From the NCBI RefSeq assembly GCF_900113605.1, contig NZ_FOPY01000018.1, positions 1-58,431 of the forward strand: a stretch of 58,431 nucleotides of DNA, in the 5' to 3' direction. Source of the DNA: Modicisalibacter xianhensis (GTDB lineage Bacteria > Pseudomonadota > Gammaproteobacteria > Pseudomonadales > Halomonadaceae). Under the pieces are notes generated by a model, which was given only the letters and a program-made list of their open reading frames with translations, was not told the DNA's origin and ran no database searches. The position numbers were made by a program, and so were the translations under genes. Shown in pieces: positions 8,394 to 19,172 of the stretch. How positions within the stretch are numbered: position 1 is the stretch's first letter; each line of letters starts with the position of its first letter.

Positions 8394-9767
8394 ATGTCTC
8401 GCATCATACAATGGTCGATTACGGTTGCATTGGCCGGCTTTCTATTCGGCTTCGATACCGCCGTGATCTCGGGAGCCGACAAGCCCATCCAGACCCTATG
8501 GGGTCTTAGCGATTTTCAGCACGGCCTGATCATCATGTCGATGGCCTTATGGGGGACAGTCATTGGCGCCATCTTTGGCAACTGGCCTACTGACCGCCTG
8601 GGCCGCCGCACCACGCTGCTCCTGATTGGCCTGCTCTACCTGGTTTCGGCCCTGGGCTCGGCCCTGGCCACCGACCCTTACGTATTTTCGTTCTTCCGTT
8701 TCATCGGAGGCCTGGGCGTAGGAGCCTCATCCGTGGCAGCGCCAGCCTACATTTCCGAAATCGCCCCCGAAAAACATCGCGGCAAGCTGGTCGGGCTGTA
8801 CCAGTTCAACATCGTGTTCGGCATCCTGATGGCTTTCGTATCGAATTACTTTATCGGCTTCATGGGCGAAGGAGCCTGGCGGTGGATGCTGGGTATCGAA
8901 GCCGTGCCGGCACTGCTTTACACGCTGATGATTGTCCGAGTGCCGCGCAGCCCACGCTGGCTGCTGCTGCAGCGTAACGACGCGGCCGGCGCTGCCGAAA
9001 TCATTCGCCAGATCGATCCCGAATGCGATGTCGATGAGGCGATTGCCACCATGCGAGCCTCATCAAGTAGTGATCGGCACCAGGCTGCACCCTTGTTTAC
9101 CATGCGTCATCACCTGCCGATCCTGTTCGCCTTCCTCATCGCCTTCTTCAATCAATTTTCAGGTATCAATTTCATCATTTATTACGCACCTCGTATCCTC
9201 GAGTCCGCCGGGCTGGGCAGTAGCGCTGCCCTGCTCTCTTCCGCCGGGATCGGGGTTATCAATCTGATATTCACCCTGCTGGGCATGGCCCTGATCGACC
9301 GCCTCGGTCGGCGCACACTGATTTTCATCGGATCGATCGGCTACCTGATCTCACTGACTCTGGTCTCTCGCGCCTTCTTCCTGGAGGACTTTGGTGGGCC
9401 GGGTGTACCGATGCTGCTGGGCCTGTTCATCGCGGCCCATGCCATTGGCCAGGGTGCCGTGATCTGGGTATTCATTGCCGAAATATTTCCCAACCACCTA
9501 CGCGCTCGTGGCCAGTCGTTCGGCAGCTCAGTGCACTGGGTCTGCGCGGCCCTGATTACCTTAGTGATGCCGTGGGTTCTGAGTACCTTCAGCGGCGGGC
9601 CGGTGTTCGCCTTTTTCGCGGTAATGATGTTGCTGCAGCTGGTCTTCGTGCTGTTCTTCATGCCCGAAACCAAAGGGGTATCTCTCGAGGCGCTTCAGCA
9701 GCGCCTGCTCCAGGGCCCACTTGCCGGGACAGCAATGGCTAAGGCCAGAACACCTGCCGGCGAATGA
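8394..9767 (+). CDS. MFS sugar porter (XylE/GalP/AraE-like)
   Basis: Inner-membrane sugar uptake, probably proton-coupled. 457 residues with about 12 membrane helices. Sugar-porter signatures: GFDTAVISG in helix 1, DRLGRRTTLLL after helix 2, the PAYISEIAPEKHRG loop after helix 4, a variant RVPRSPRWLL after helix 6, the QFSGINFIIYYAP segment of helix 7, a second DRLGRRTL, and PETKG at the C-terminus. The start at 8394 has GGGGGA 6-11 bases upstream; the frame is open to 8283 only because the repeat unit stays in frame, so the longer form is unlikely. Substrate is unknown; the neighbouring trehalase suggests a glucose- or disaccharide-related role, which is inference. Confidence 0.88.
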   Translation: MSRIIQWSITVALAGFLFGFDTAVISGADKPIQTLWGLSDFQHGLIIMSMALWGTVIGAIFGNWPTDRLGRRTTLLLIGLLYLVSALGSALATDPYVFSFFRFIGGLGVGASSVAAPAYISEIAPEKHRGKLVGLYQFNIVFGILMAFVSNYFIGFMGEGAWRWMLGIEAVPALLYTLMIVRVPRSPRWLLLQRNDAAGAAEIIRQIDPECDVDEAIATMRASSSSDRHQAAPLFTMRHHLPILFAFLIAFFNQFSGINFIIYYAPRILESAGLGSSAALLSSAGIGVINLIFTLLGMALIDRLGRRTLIFIGSIGYLISLTLVSRAFFLEDFGGPGVPMLLGLFIAAHAIGQGAVIWVFIAEIFPNHLRARGQSFGSSVHWVCAALITLVMPWVLSTFSGGPVFAFFAVMMLLQLVFVLFFMPETKGVSLEALQQRLLQGPLAGTAMAKARTPAGE

Positions 9768-9784
9768 GCCTGTCACGTAAGCAT

Positions 9785-9809
9785 AAAAAGGCCCGCCATC
9801 AGGCGGGCC
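9785..9809 (-). terminator. clpB terminator
   Basis: GGCCCGC (9790-9796) pairs with GCGGGCC (9803-9809); on the minus strand the stem is followed by TTTTTA. It lies between the convergent porter and clpB genes. Confidence 0.8.
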
Positions 9810-9839
9810 GAGCAGGTCGTAGGACGCGACCGGAAGGGG

Positions 9840-12428
<2,589 letters not shown>

Positions 12429-12495
12429 CGAAAACCTCCATTGGGGTGATGGTGCGTTCGGACGCGCCACAGTCCCTGATTCATGTTGACTTACT

Positions 12496-12524
12496 CTATG
12501 GAGGTATGGTGGATGCGTTTCAAG
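12496..12524 (-). promoter_or_regulatory. Putative sigma-32 promoter of clpB
   Basis: Minus strand: CTTGAA (12524-12519), 15-bp spacer, CTCCATAG (12503-12496). This is close to the RpoH consensus CTTGAA-N13-17-CCCCATnT and lies about 70 bp upstream of clpB, a known RpoH target in enterics. Confidence 0.65.
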
Positions 12525-12546
12525 TCGTTCGGCCGGGAAAAGAATT

Positions 12547-12570
12547 CACCCTTGATTGGGATCAAGGGTG
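12547..12570 (-). terminator. pgeF terminator
   Basis: Perfect 10-bp inverted repeat CACCCTTGAT (12547-12556) / ATCAAGGGTG (12561-12570); on the minus strand the stem is followed by AATTCTTTT. It lies between pgeF and the clpB promoter. Confidence 0.7.
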
Positions 12571-12594
12571 AGGCACAAGGGAAATATCTCGTGC

Positions 12595-13350
12595 TCAGCG
12601 CAGCCAGATGACGCTGGCCATTCGTCCCGTCACGCCGTCATCCCGCCGATGGGAGTAGAAGCGCGATTCGCTTGCCGTGCAGAAATGCCCACCGCTGATG
12701 TGCGAGACGCCCAGGCGCTCGAGACGCAGTCGCGCCAGGCGGTAGAGGTCTCCCATGTAGTGCCCCAGGCGGTAGGGGCTATGGTCGAAGGCACTGGCGG
12801 CTTCGGGCTGGACCGCGACGAAGGCGTCGAAGACCTCCTTGCCGACTTCAAACTGGGCGTTGGAGATAGCCGGGCCGAGCCAGGCCATGACGTCGTCTGG
12901 AGGACAACCCAACGCCGCCACACTTGCCTCCAGCACACCGCCGGCAAGACTGCGCCAGCCAGCATGTGCCAGGCCAACCCGGGTACCGCGTCGGTCGCAC
13001 AGGAACACCGGCAGGCAATCGGCGGTAAGAATCACGCAGGCATGCCGTTTATCGAACGCCACGGCAGCATCGGCCTTGGGCGGCGCCTCGGCGAACTCGG
13101 GCTGGTACTGCTGGACGACGTTGGCGCCATGCACCTGGTCGAGCCACAGCAGGGGACGCCGGTCATCGAGTTGCTCGATGAGCAAGTCGCGACACAGCGC
13201 GACCGTCGCGGGGTCGTCACCGACATGCATGGCCGGATTGAAGGCAGCATAAGGCCCCTGGCTGGGGCCAGTCTCCCGGGTGGTGACGAACGCGCCGACG
13301 GTACTAGGGGCCGGCCAGTCAGGCAGCAGCAGGGTCGGCTGGTTGCTCAT
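12595..13350 (-). CDS. pgeF: PgeF/YfiH family peptidoglycan editing factor (multicopper polyphenol oxidase-like)
   Basis: 251 residues of the YfiH/DUF152 family, reported to prevent misincorporation of L-serine into peptidoglycan precursors and also to act on purine nucleosides. Family core is visible: VHGANVV, CVILTADCLPVFLCDR and RVGLAHAGWRSLAGGVLEA, whose His/Cys residues bind the metal. It overlaps the end of rluD by four bases (ATGA), the conserved rluD-pgeF pair seen across gammaproteobacteria. The name follows E. coli usage; the biochemical role here is inferred. Confidence 0.9.
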   Translation of the reverse strand: MSNQPTLLLPDWPAPSTVGAFVTTRETGPSQGPYAAFNPAMHVGDDPATVALCRDLLIEQLDDRRPLLWLDQVHGANVVQQYQPEFAEAPPKADAAVAFDKRHACVILTADCLPVFLCDRRGTRVGLAHAGWRSLAGGVLEASVAALGCPPDDVMAWLGPAISNAQFEVGKEVFDAFVAVQPEAASAFDHSPYRLGHYMGDLYRLARLRLERLGVSHISGGHFCTASESRFYSHRRDDGVTGRMASVIWLR

Positions 13351-14306
13351 GTGCGCTCCTCGCTATCGACTCGCAGGTAATCGAGCAGCATCAGCAGATC
13401 GTCGGGCAAGTCGGCGCGAAATTCCACTGTCTCGCCATGACGCGGGTGAATGAAGGCCAGCTTGCGCGCATGCAATGCCTGACGCGGGAATTCACGGAGG
13501 ATTTCCTTGAGCGTCTCCGAGGCACCGGCAGGCACCTTGAAGCGTCCGCTGTAGAGCGCATCGCCGATCAGCGGAAAGCGCCGATAGGCCATGTGGACGC
13601 GAATCTGGTGAGTACGTCCGGTTTCGAGTCGGCAGCGCACGTGCGTATGTCCGCGAAAGCGTTCGACGACCCGGTAGTGGGTCACCGCCGGCTTACCCGA
13701 CTCGGTGACCGCCTGACGCTTGCGGTCCTTGGGATGGCGGCCGATGGGCGCATCCACGGTCCCGCCGGCCGTCATCACGCCAATGGCTACGGCGTCGTAC
13801 TCCCGCGACACGGTGCGCGCCTGGAGTTGTTCGACCAGCGATGTCTGCGCCGGCAATGTCTTGGCCACGACCATCAGGCCACTGGTGTCCTTGTCGAGGC
13901 GATGCACGATCCCCGCACGGGGTACCGCTGCCAGCGACGGGCAATGATGCAGCAAGGCGTTGAGCAGTGTGCCATCCGGGTTGCCTGCAGCCGGATGCAC
14001 CACCAGGCCCGGCGGCTTGTTGATGACCAGTACATCCTCGTCCTCGTGCACGATCTCCAGGTCGATGGCCTGGGGCTCCCAGCGCACCTCGGACTCCAGA
14101 ACGGCATCAAGCGTCAGGCGCTCGCCGCCGTAGACCTTATCCTTGGGGCGGGCCTGGGCGCCGTCCAGGGTCAGCGCGCCCTGCTTGATCCAGCTCTTGA
14201 GACGCTCGCGGGAATAGTCGGGAAACAGCTCCGCTGCGGCCTGATCGAGGCGCATGCCGACCATGGCATCGGGGATACGTTCGTCGCGATGAAGGGTTTC
14301 TGACAT
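13347..14306 (-). CDS. rluD: 23S rRNA pseudouridine(1911/1915/1917) synthase
   Basis: Modifies helix 69 of 23S rRNA. From the ATG at 14306 (MSETLHRDERIPDAMVGMRLDQ) the product is 319 residues, close to E. coli RluD. An N-terminal S4-like domain (MRLDQAAAELFPDYSRERLKSWIKQG) is followed by the RluA-type catalytic domain with HRLDKDTSGLMV carrying the catalytic aspartate near residue 140. The frame extends upstream to 14513, but the extra residues do not resemble the family. The Shine-Dalgarno sequence is poor. It is divergent from bamD, the usual arrangement in this group. Confidence 0.95.
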   Translation of the reverse strand: MSETLHRDERIPDAMVGMRLDQAAAELFPDYSRERLKSWIKQGALTLDGAQARPKDKVYGGERLTLDAVLESEVRWEPQAIDLEIVHEDEDVLVINKPPGLVVHPAAGNPDGTLLNALLHHCPSLAAVPRAGIVHRLDKDTSGLMVVAKTLPAQTSLVEQLQARTVSREYDAVAIGVMTAGGTVDAPIGRHPKDRKRQAVTESGKPAVTHYRVVERFRGHTHVRCRLETGRTHQIRVHMAYRRFPLIGDALYSGRFKVPAGASETLKEILREFPRQALHARKLAFIHPRHGETVEFRADLPDDLLMLLDYLRVDSEERT

Positions 14307-14556
14307 AGTGGGCGGATTGCCTGTGAGTTTCGCCCCTGCGGGCCTTTGCTTTATAGTGAGCCGGATTCGGCCGATTCGAGGCCCTGTACGACGCTCGGCG
14401 AACATTGGCCAGACGAGGCAAAAGACAGCGAAAAAGCGGAGTTTACCTGAGGTGAACGCGTATTTTGAGCCGTTTTTCCCTGCCATAGGGTCGGGCGTAA
14501 ACGATTCGTACACAGCCTAGCATGGCCCACGTAGATTGCTCGATACGAGGATGATG

Positions 14557-15348
14557 ATGCGCGTTTCTTCCCTTGCTGCCGTGGCGCTGACTGCCGCCCT
14601 CCTGGCCGGCTGCGCCAGCACCGAGGTCGCCCCCGACCTGCAGGAACAGGAGCTCTACCAAGAGGCTCAGTCCTCCCTGGATGCCGGGCGCTATACCCGG
14701 GCCGTCGAGCAGCTCGAAGCCCTGGATACCCGTTTTCCCTTCGGCAACTACGCCGAGCAGGCTCAACTCGAACTGATTTACGCCTATTACCAGGTCGACA
14801 ACTGGGAAGCCGCCCGCGCCGCCGCCAGCCGTTTCATCCGCCTGCACCCGGACCACCCCCAGGTGGACTACGCCTATTACATGCGTGGCCTGGCCGCCTA
14901 CCAGGCGGGCCGCTTCAGTCTCGAGGGCATGGAGCTGATCGACATCTCCAAGCGCGACCTGGGCGCATCGCGGGATGCCTACGTGGACTTCGGCGAACTG
15001 GTGCGCCGCTATCCCGACAGCCCGTATGCCGCCGATGCACGCCAGCGCATCATCTACCTGCGCAATGTCATGGCGCGTCACGAGCTACAGGTGGCCGACT
15101 TCTACCTGCGCAAGGGAGCCTATGTCGCCGCTGTCGAGCGCGGGCGCTGGGTGATCGAGCACTACCCGCAGGCCACCGCCACACGCGATGCTCTGGCGGT
15201 GATGGTCGAAGGCTACCTGGGCATGGGGATGCGCGACCGCGCCAGGGAGGTACTGGCCACGCTGATCGAGAACGATCCTGACAACGAACGACTCGACGGC
15301 AATACCTTCGAACCCGAGCACGTCGACGCCGACCCGCTCAGGCTGTAA
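14557..15348 (+). CDS. bamD: Outer membrane assembly lipoprotein BamD
   Basis: Essential BAM-complex lipoprotein that folds beta-barrel proteins into the outer membrane. 263 residues from the third of three consecutive ATG codons (14557), six bases after GAGG; earlier ATGs at 14551 and 14554 are possible. Signal peptide ends in the lipobox LLAGC (C near residue 18). The rest is TPR-like: QELYQEAQSSLDAGRYTRAVEQLEAL and further helical repeats (FPFGNYAEQAQLELIYAYYQ, NWEAARAAASRFIRLHPDHP). Divergent from rluD. Confidence 0.95.
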   Translation: MRVSSLAAVALTAALLAGCASTEVAPDLQEQELYQEAQSSLDAGRYTRAVEQLEALDTRFPFGNYAEQAQLELIYAYYQVDNWEAARAAASRFIRLHPDHPQVDYAYYMRGLAAYQAGRFSLEGMELIDISKRDLGASRDAYVDFGELVRRYPDSPYAADARQRIIYLRNVMARHELQVADFYLRKGAYVAAVERGRWVIEHYPQATATRDALAVMVEGYLGMGMRDRAREVLATLIENDPDNERLDGNTFEPEHVDADPLRL

Positions 15349-15363
15349 TCACGTCGCCTCCTT

Positions 15364-15393
15364 CGGCTTCGGCGGCCTGGTCCGCCGAAGCCG
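15364..15393. terminator. Bidirectional terminator between bamD and nadE
   Basis: Perfect 12-bp inverted repeat CGGCTTCGGCGG (15364-15375) / CCGCCGAAGCCG (15382-15393) with a 6-base loop in the 49-bp gap between the convergent genes. Confidence 0.7.
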
Positions 15394-15397
15394 TCAT

Positions 15398-17029
15398 TCA
15401 TTCGCCGGGCTGCCAGCCATTGACCACCGGGTAGCGCCTGTCGCGACCAAAACCGCGCACCGTGACACGCACGCCGATCGGCGCCTGCCGCCGCTTGTAC
15501 TCGCTGCGATCGACCAGCTTCACGACCTTGTAGACGTCTTCGGAGGCAAAGCCTGCGTCAATGATAGCCTCCGCGCTCATGTCGCCCTCGATGTATCGTT
15601 CGAGAATGGCATCGAGAACGTCGTAACCGGGTAGTGAATCGCTGTCTTGCTGGTCGGGAGCCAGTTCCGCCGACGGCGGACGTGTGATGACCCGCTCGGG
15701 AATTGTCGCACCTTGGGTGTTACGCCACCTGGCCAGGCGATAGACCCACGTCTTGTAGACGTCCTTCAGTGCGTTATAGCCTCCCACCATGTCGCCGTAG
15801 AGCGTGGCGTAGCCGACCGCCATCTCGCTCTTGTTACCAGTGGTCAGGACCATTAATCCCTTCTTGTTGGAGATGGCCATCAGCAGCACGCCGCGGCAAC
15901 GTGACTGCAAATTTTCCTCGGTGGTGTCCTTCTCCGTACCGGCGAAGCTGTCGGCCAGTGTCTCGGTGAATGCCTCGACCATCGGCGCGATCGGCAGCAC
16001 TTCGTAGTGCACGCCAAGCATGCGCGCCTGTTCGGCGGCATCGGCCTGGGAGATGTCCGCCGTGTAGTGGTAGGGCATCATCACGGCATGGACACGCTCA
16101 GGTCCCAGCGCATCCACGGCGATGGCCAGCGACAGGGCTGAATCGATGCCTCCCGAGAGACCAAGCACGACGCCCTGAAAACCGCTCTTGTTGACGTAGT
16201 CGCGCAGCCCGGTGACCAATGCGCAGTACAGGTTGTCTTCGGCCTCAGCCACAGGCTCGCACTCGCCAGGCTCGGGGTACCACGCGCCGTCGCGTTGCAC
16301 GAGGCGCACGGGCATCAGCCCGACCTGCCAGTGTGGTGCCTGCACGCATAGCTTGCCCTGGGCATCGATCACCAATGAGCCGCCATCGAATACCAGCTCG
16401 TCCTGACCGCCAATCTGATTGACATAGACCAGCGGACGCTGAACCTCCTGCGCCCGGCCGGCGAGCAACTTGATGCGTTCGGTGGGCTTGTCCTGATGGA
16501 AGGGCGAGGCATTGAGGGTAATCAGCACGTCGGCCCCTGCTTCCTCGGCCTGTCGCACCGGTTTACCTTCCCAGATATCCTCGCAGATCAGGATGCCCAG
16601 GCGGGCGCCACGATGCTTGATAACCAGCGGGCGCTCACCTGAGGTGAAGTAGCGACGTTCATCGAATACCTGATAGTTGGGCAATGCCTGCTTGGCATAT
16701 TCGCCCTGCCACTCGCCATTGAGAAGCACGCCTGCCAAGTTGTAGTAGCCGCCCTCCCTACGCCCCGGATAACCGACGATCACCATTACATCCCGGGCCA
16801 CCTTTTCGGCCATGCGCTGGCGGGCCTCGGCCAGCCGGGTTTCCATCGAGGCGCGCAGTAGCAGATCCTCCGGGGGATAACCGGTCAGGAACAGTTCGGG
16901 CAACACCACGACATCGGCCTTGTGTTCGATGCGCGCCTCGCGGACGGCCTCGATGGCGCGGTCGGTATTGCCGGGAATGTCACCGACCAGGGGATCCAGC
17001 TGGGCCATTACCAGGGTCAGGTCTTGCAT
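15398..17029 (-). CDS. nadE: Glutamine-dependent NAD+ synthetase
   Basis: Last step of NAD synthesis: amidation of nicotinate adenine dinucleotide. 543 residues with two domains: an N-terminal nitrilase-like glutaminase (about 1-250; catalytic Glu in VVLPELFLTGYPPEDLLLR, Lys in the YAKQALPNYQVFDERRYF segment, Cys in GILICEDIWEG) and a C-terminal synthetase with the PP-loop LGLSGGIDSALSLAIA near residue 290. Having both domains means glutamine, not only ammonia, can serve as nitrogen donor, unlike the short E. coli NadE. AAGGAAG lies about 10 bases before the ATG. Confidence 0.96.
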   Translation of the reverse strand: MQDLTLVMAQLDPLVGDIPGNTDRAIEAVREARIEHKADVVVLPELFLTGYPPEDLLLRASMETRLAEARQRMAEKVARDVMVIVGYPGRREGGYYNLAGVLLNGEWQGEYAKQALPNYQVFDERRYFTSGERPLVIKHRGARLGILICEDIWEGKPVRQAEEAGADVLITLNASPFHQDKPTERIKLLAGRAQEVQRPLVYVNQIGGQDELVFDGGSLVIDAQGKLCVQAPHWQVGLMPVRLVQRDGAWYPEPGECEPVAEAEDNLYCALVTGLRDYVNKSGFQGVVLGLSGGIDSALSLAIAVDALGPERVHAVMMPYHYTADISQADAAEQARMLGVHYEVLPIAPMVEAFTETLADSFAGTEKDTTEENLQSRCRGVLLMAISNKKGLMVLTTGNKSEMAVGYATLYGDMVGGYNALKDVYKTWVYRLARWRNTQGATIPERVITRPPSAELAPDQQDSDSLPGYDVLDAILERYIEGDMSAEAIIDAGFASEDVYKVVKLVDRSEYKRRQAPIGVRVTVRGFGRDRRYPVVNGWQPGE

Positions 17030-17161
17030 GGCGGGTTGCTTCCTTGAATTGGCTGGGACGTGCGAGGTCTATAAGATAAGCGTCTCGACTCATTGTCCCG
17101 CAAGGGCTGCGCGGAGGCAAAAACGCCTGCCGGTCACAGGTCCACAGGGGGTCAACCTAGG

Positions 17162-17422
17162 ATGAATCTCTTGATTATACGTCTGGTCATCTTCGTGGTG
17201 CTTTTCTGGGCCGGTTTGAAGCTCTACCGAATGTACCGCGACTGGAAGCTAGAGCAGGACGAAGAGACCCGGCGCCAGCAACAACTCGACAACGGCCGAA
17301 TGGTGCGCTGCAGCTTGTGCCGGGTTCACCTGCCAGAGGACGAAGCACTGAGCCAGGACGGGCGCTGGTTCTGCAGCCGCGAGCATCGCGACCGCTACCT
17401 CGAACAGCAGCCCCCGGCCTGA
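17162..17422 (+). CDS. PP0621-family small membrane-anchored protein
   Basis: 86 residues. An N-terminal membrane helix (MNLLIIRLVIFVVLFWAGLK) is followed by a charged stretch and a small cysteine-containing tail (RCSLCRVHLPEDEAL...RWFCSREHRDRYLE). The C-x2-C plus FC-x-x-EH pattern suggests a one-metal zinc-ribbon-like fold facing the cytoplasm. I recognise it as similar to the Pseudomonas PP0621 family; its function is unknown. GGGGG lies 10 bases upstream of the ATG. Divergent from nadE and convergent with thiO. Confidence 0.75.
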   Translation: MNLLIIRLVIFVVLFWAGLKLYRMYRDWKLEQDEETRRQQQLDNGRMVRCSLCRVHLPEDEALSQDGRWFCSREHRDRYLEQQPPA

Positions 17423-17446
17423 CAGGCTCGCTTCGACAGTTCCGAT

Positions 17447-18532
17447 CTAGGCCGGCAGCCGGTACGGTTCGGGATCGACAATTGGTGTGCGTCCCAGCAA
17501 CGCATCCACCAGCAGTCGCGTCGATGCCGGTGCCAGCACCAGCCCATTACGGTAATGACCGGCGTTGACGGAAAGCCCCTGAAGCCCCGGCGCGGCACCG
17601 ATGAAGGGAATGCCATCCGGCGATCCCGGCCGCAGCCCTGCCCAGTGGTGTTCCACCGGGCACTGCGCCAAGGCGGGGATGATGCATAGAGCACTGGCAT
17701 GGAGTGATTCGCGCGCCTCGGCGGTAGTGGCCTTGTCGTACCCCACGTCCTCGAGTGTCGATCCGGCCAGGATTCGACCGTCATTGCGAGGAATGACGTA
17801 GCGACCGTCCATCAGCACGACTCGCTCCACCAGCCCCGGTGGGGCCTTGAAGAGAATCATCTGCCCCTTGACCGGGCGCACCGGCAGATCGATGCCGACC
17901 GTTCCCAGCAGTTGCCCGGCCCAGGCCCCACCGCACACGATAGTGTGTTCGGCGCTCAACTGCCCGTCGCGGCTAGCCACACCTACCACCCGGTCTCCCT
18001 CGGTCAACAGACGTTCGACCGCCACGCCCTCACGCAATTCGACCTTCGGCATCGCTTCCAGACGGGCCCGCAAGGCCTGCACCAGCCGCGGGTTGCGAAT
18101 ACTACCCAAGGTCGGCATCCACAGGCCGTTCTCGAATCCCGGCGCTGCCTGGGGCTCCTTGGCATAGAGGAAATCGGCGCCGACCCGCTCCAGGGGCTTG
18201 CCGACCTCGCGGGCCCACTCGAGTGCACGGGCTTCATCGTCGACGCGCAGATAGAGCAGCCCCTTCTGGCGATATTCCGGGTCGATGCCCGTTTCTTCCA
18301 GCAGGCGCAGCGACAGTTCGGGATAGAACCCTTCGGACCAGCGTGACAATTGCGAAATGGGCATGCTGTAGCGCCAGGGATACAACGGTGAGACGATCCC
18401 GCCCCCCGCCCAGGAGGCTTCGCGCCCACACTCGCCCCGCTCGACCAGTGTGACCCGGTGGCCAGCATCAGCCAATTGCAGAGTCGTCATCATGCCGATG
18501 ACGCCACCGCCCACTACCAGAAAATCTCTCAC
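17447..18532 (-). CDS. thiO: Glycine oxidase ThiO
   Basis: FAD enzyme that oxidises glycine to iminoglycine for the thiazole ring of thiamine. 361 residues of the DAAO family: N-terminal dinucleotide-binding fold VVGGGVIGMMTTLQLADAG and VTLVERGECGREASWAGGGIVSPLYPWRY, which is typical of ThiO, and the C-terminal GLRPGSPDGIPFIG and NAGHYRNGLVLAPA segments. Start is a GTG at 18532 with GGAA 7-10 bases upstream. No other thi genes are adjacent; in Pseudomonas thiO also lies near pilin genes, which fits this setting. Confidence 0.9.
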   Translation of the reverse strand: MRDFLVVGGGVIGMMTTLQLADAGHRVTLVERGECGREASWAGGGIVSPLYPWRYSMPISQLSRWSEGFYPELSLRLLEETGIDPEYRQKGLLYLRVDDEARALEWAREVGKPLERVGADFLYAKEPQAAPGFENGLWMPTLGSIRNPRLVQALRARLEAMPKVELREGVAVERLLTEGDRVVGVASRDGQLSAEHTIVCGGAWAGQLLGTVGIDLPVRPVKGQMILFKAPPGLVERVVLMDGRYVIPRNDGRILAGSTLEDVGYDKATTAEARESLHASALCIIPALAQCPVEHHWAGLRPGSPDGIPFIGAAPGLQGLSVNAGHYRNGLVLAPASTRLLVDALLGRTPIVDPEPYRLPA

Positions 18533-18636
18533 GACAGGTTCCGCCCTCGCTTACATGGATTACACCCTGCATCCCGCACAATGCAGCGATGCCAAACGAT
18601 ACCACTCACGCCCCGCGGATGCGCCCGGGTGCGACA

Positions 18637-19164
18637 ATGCGCAACCGGTGCCAATCGCGTCGCCACGCTCATGCCGGCTTCACGCTGATCGAACTGCTGG
18701 TGGCCATTGCTGTGCTCGTCATCATGGCGACCTGGGCGGTGCCCAGCTACCAGCAGTTCGTGGCACGCAACGAAGTAGCCGTCGAGGTCATGCGCCTGAG
18801 GACAGCACTGGCCCAGGCCAGGAACACAGCCGTCACGCGCCGGCGAACGATCACGGTCTGCCCGAGCCATGACCAGGTGGAATGCCTGGCGGACTGGACG
18901 GCACCGCTGATGATTCTGGATGGGCTTGCCGACGGCGGCTATCGGAAAGGGAGCGAAACGCTATTGAAGGTCCTCCCGGCGAGTGACGTTGCCAGCCTCA
19001 CCTTTCGCAACGACTACCGGTTCGTGCGCTTTCCCTCGACGGGTTGGCCACGAGGGTATAATGGGACATTTACTGTGTGCGGGCATGACGGACGAGGGGC
19101 TCAACTCATCATGAGCAATTTGGGACGGGTCAGAACGACGTCACTCGACGTCTGCAACGAGTAA
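18637..19164 (+). CDS. GspH/FimT-family pseudopilin, facing the pilin cluster
   Basis: 175 residues with a class III prepilin signal: short basic leader MRNRCQSRRHAHAG cut before FTLIELLVAIAVLVIMATWAVPSYQQF (Glu at +5 present). The C-terminal part fits a GspH/FimT minor pseudopilin with four cysteines. An earlier ATG at 18589 is in frame; I prefer 18637 because it gives a normal leader length. It is on the plus strand and its stop lies only 8 bp from the stop of the convergent pilX-like gene, so it is a second FimT-like gene outside the main operon. Confidence 0.8.
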   Translation: MRNRCQSRRHAHAGFTLIELLVAIAVLVIMATWAVPSYQQFVARNEVAVEVMRLRTALAQARNTAVTRRRTITVCPSHDQVECLADWTAPLMILDGLADGGYRKGSETLLKVLPASDVASLTFRNDYRFVRFPSTGWPRGYNGTFTVCGHDGRGAQLIMSNLGRVRTTSLDVCNE

Positions 19165-19172
19165 CTGGCTCT

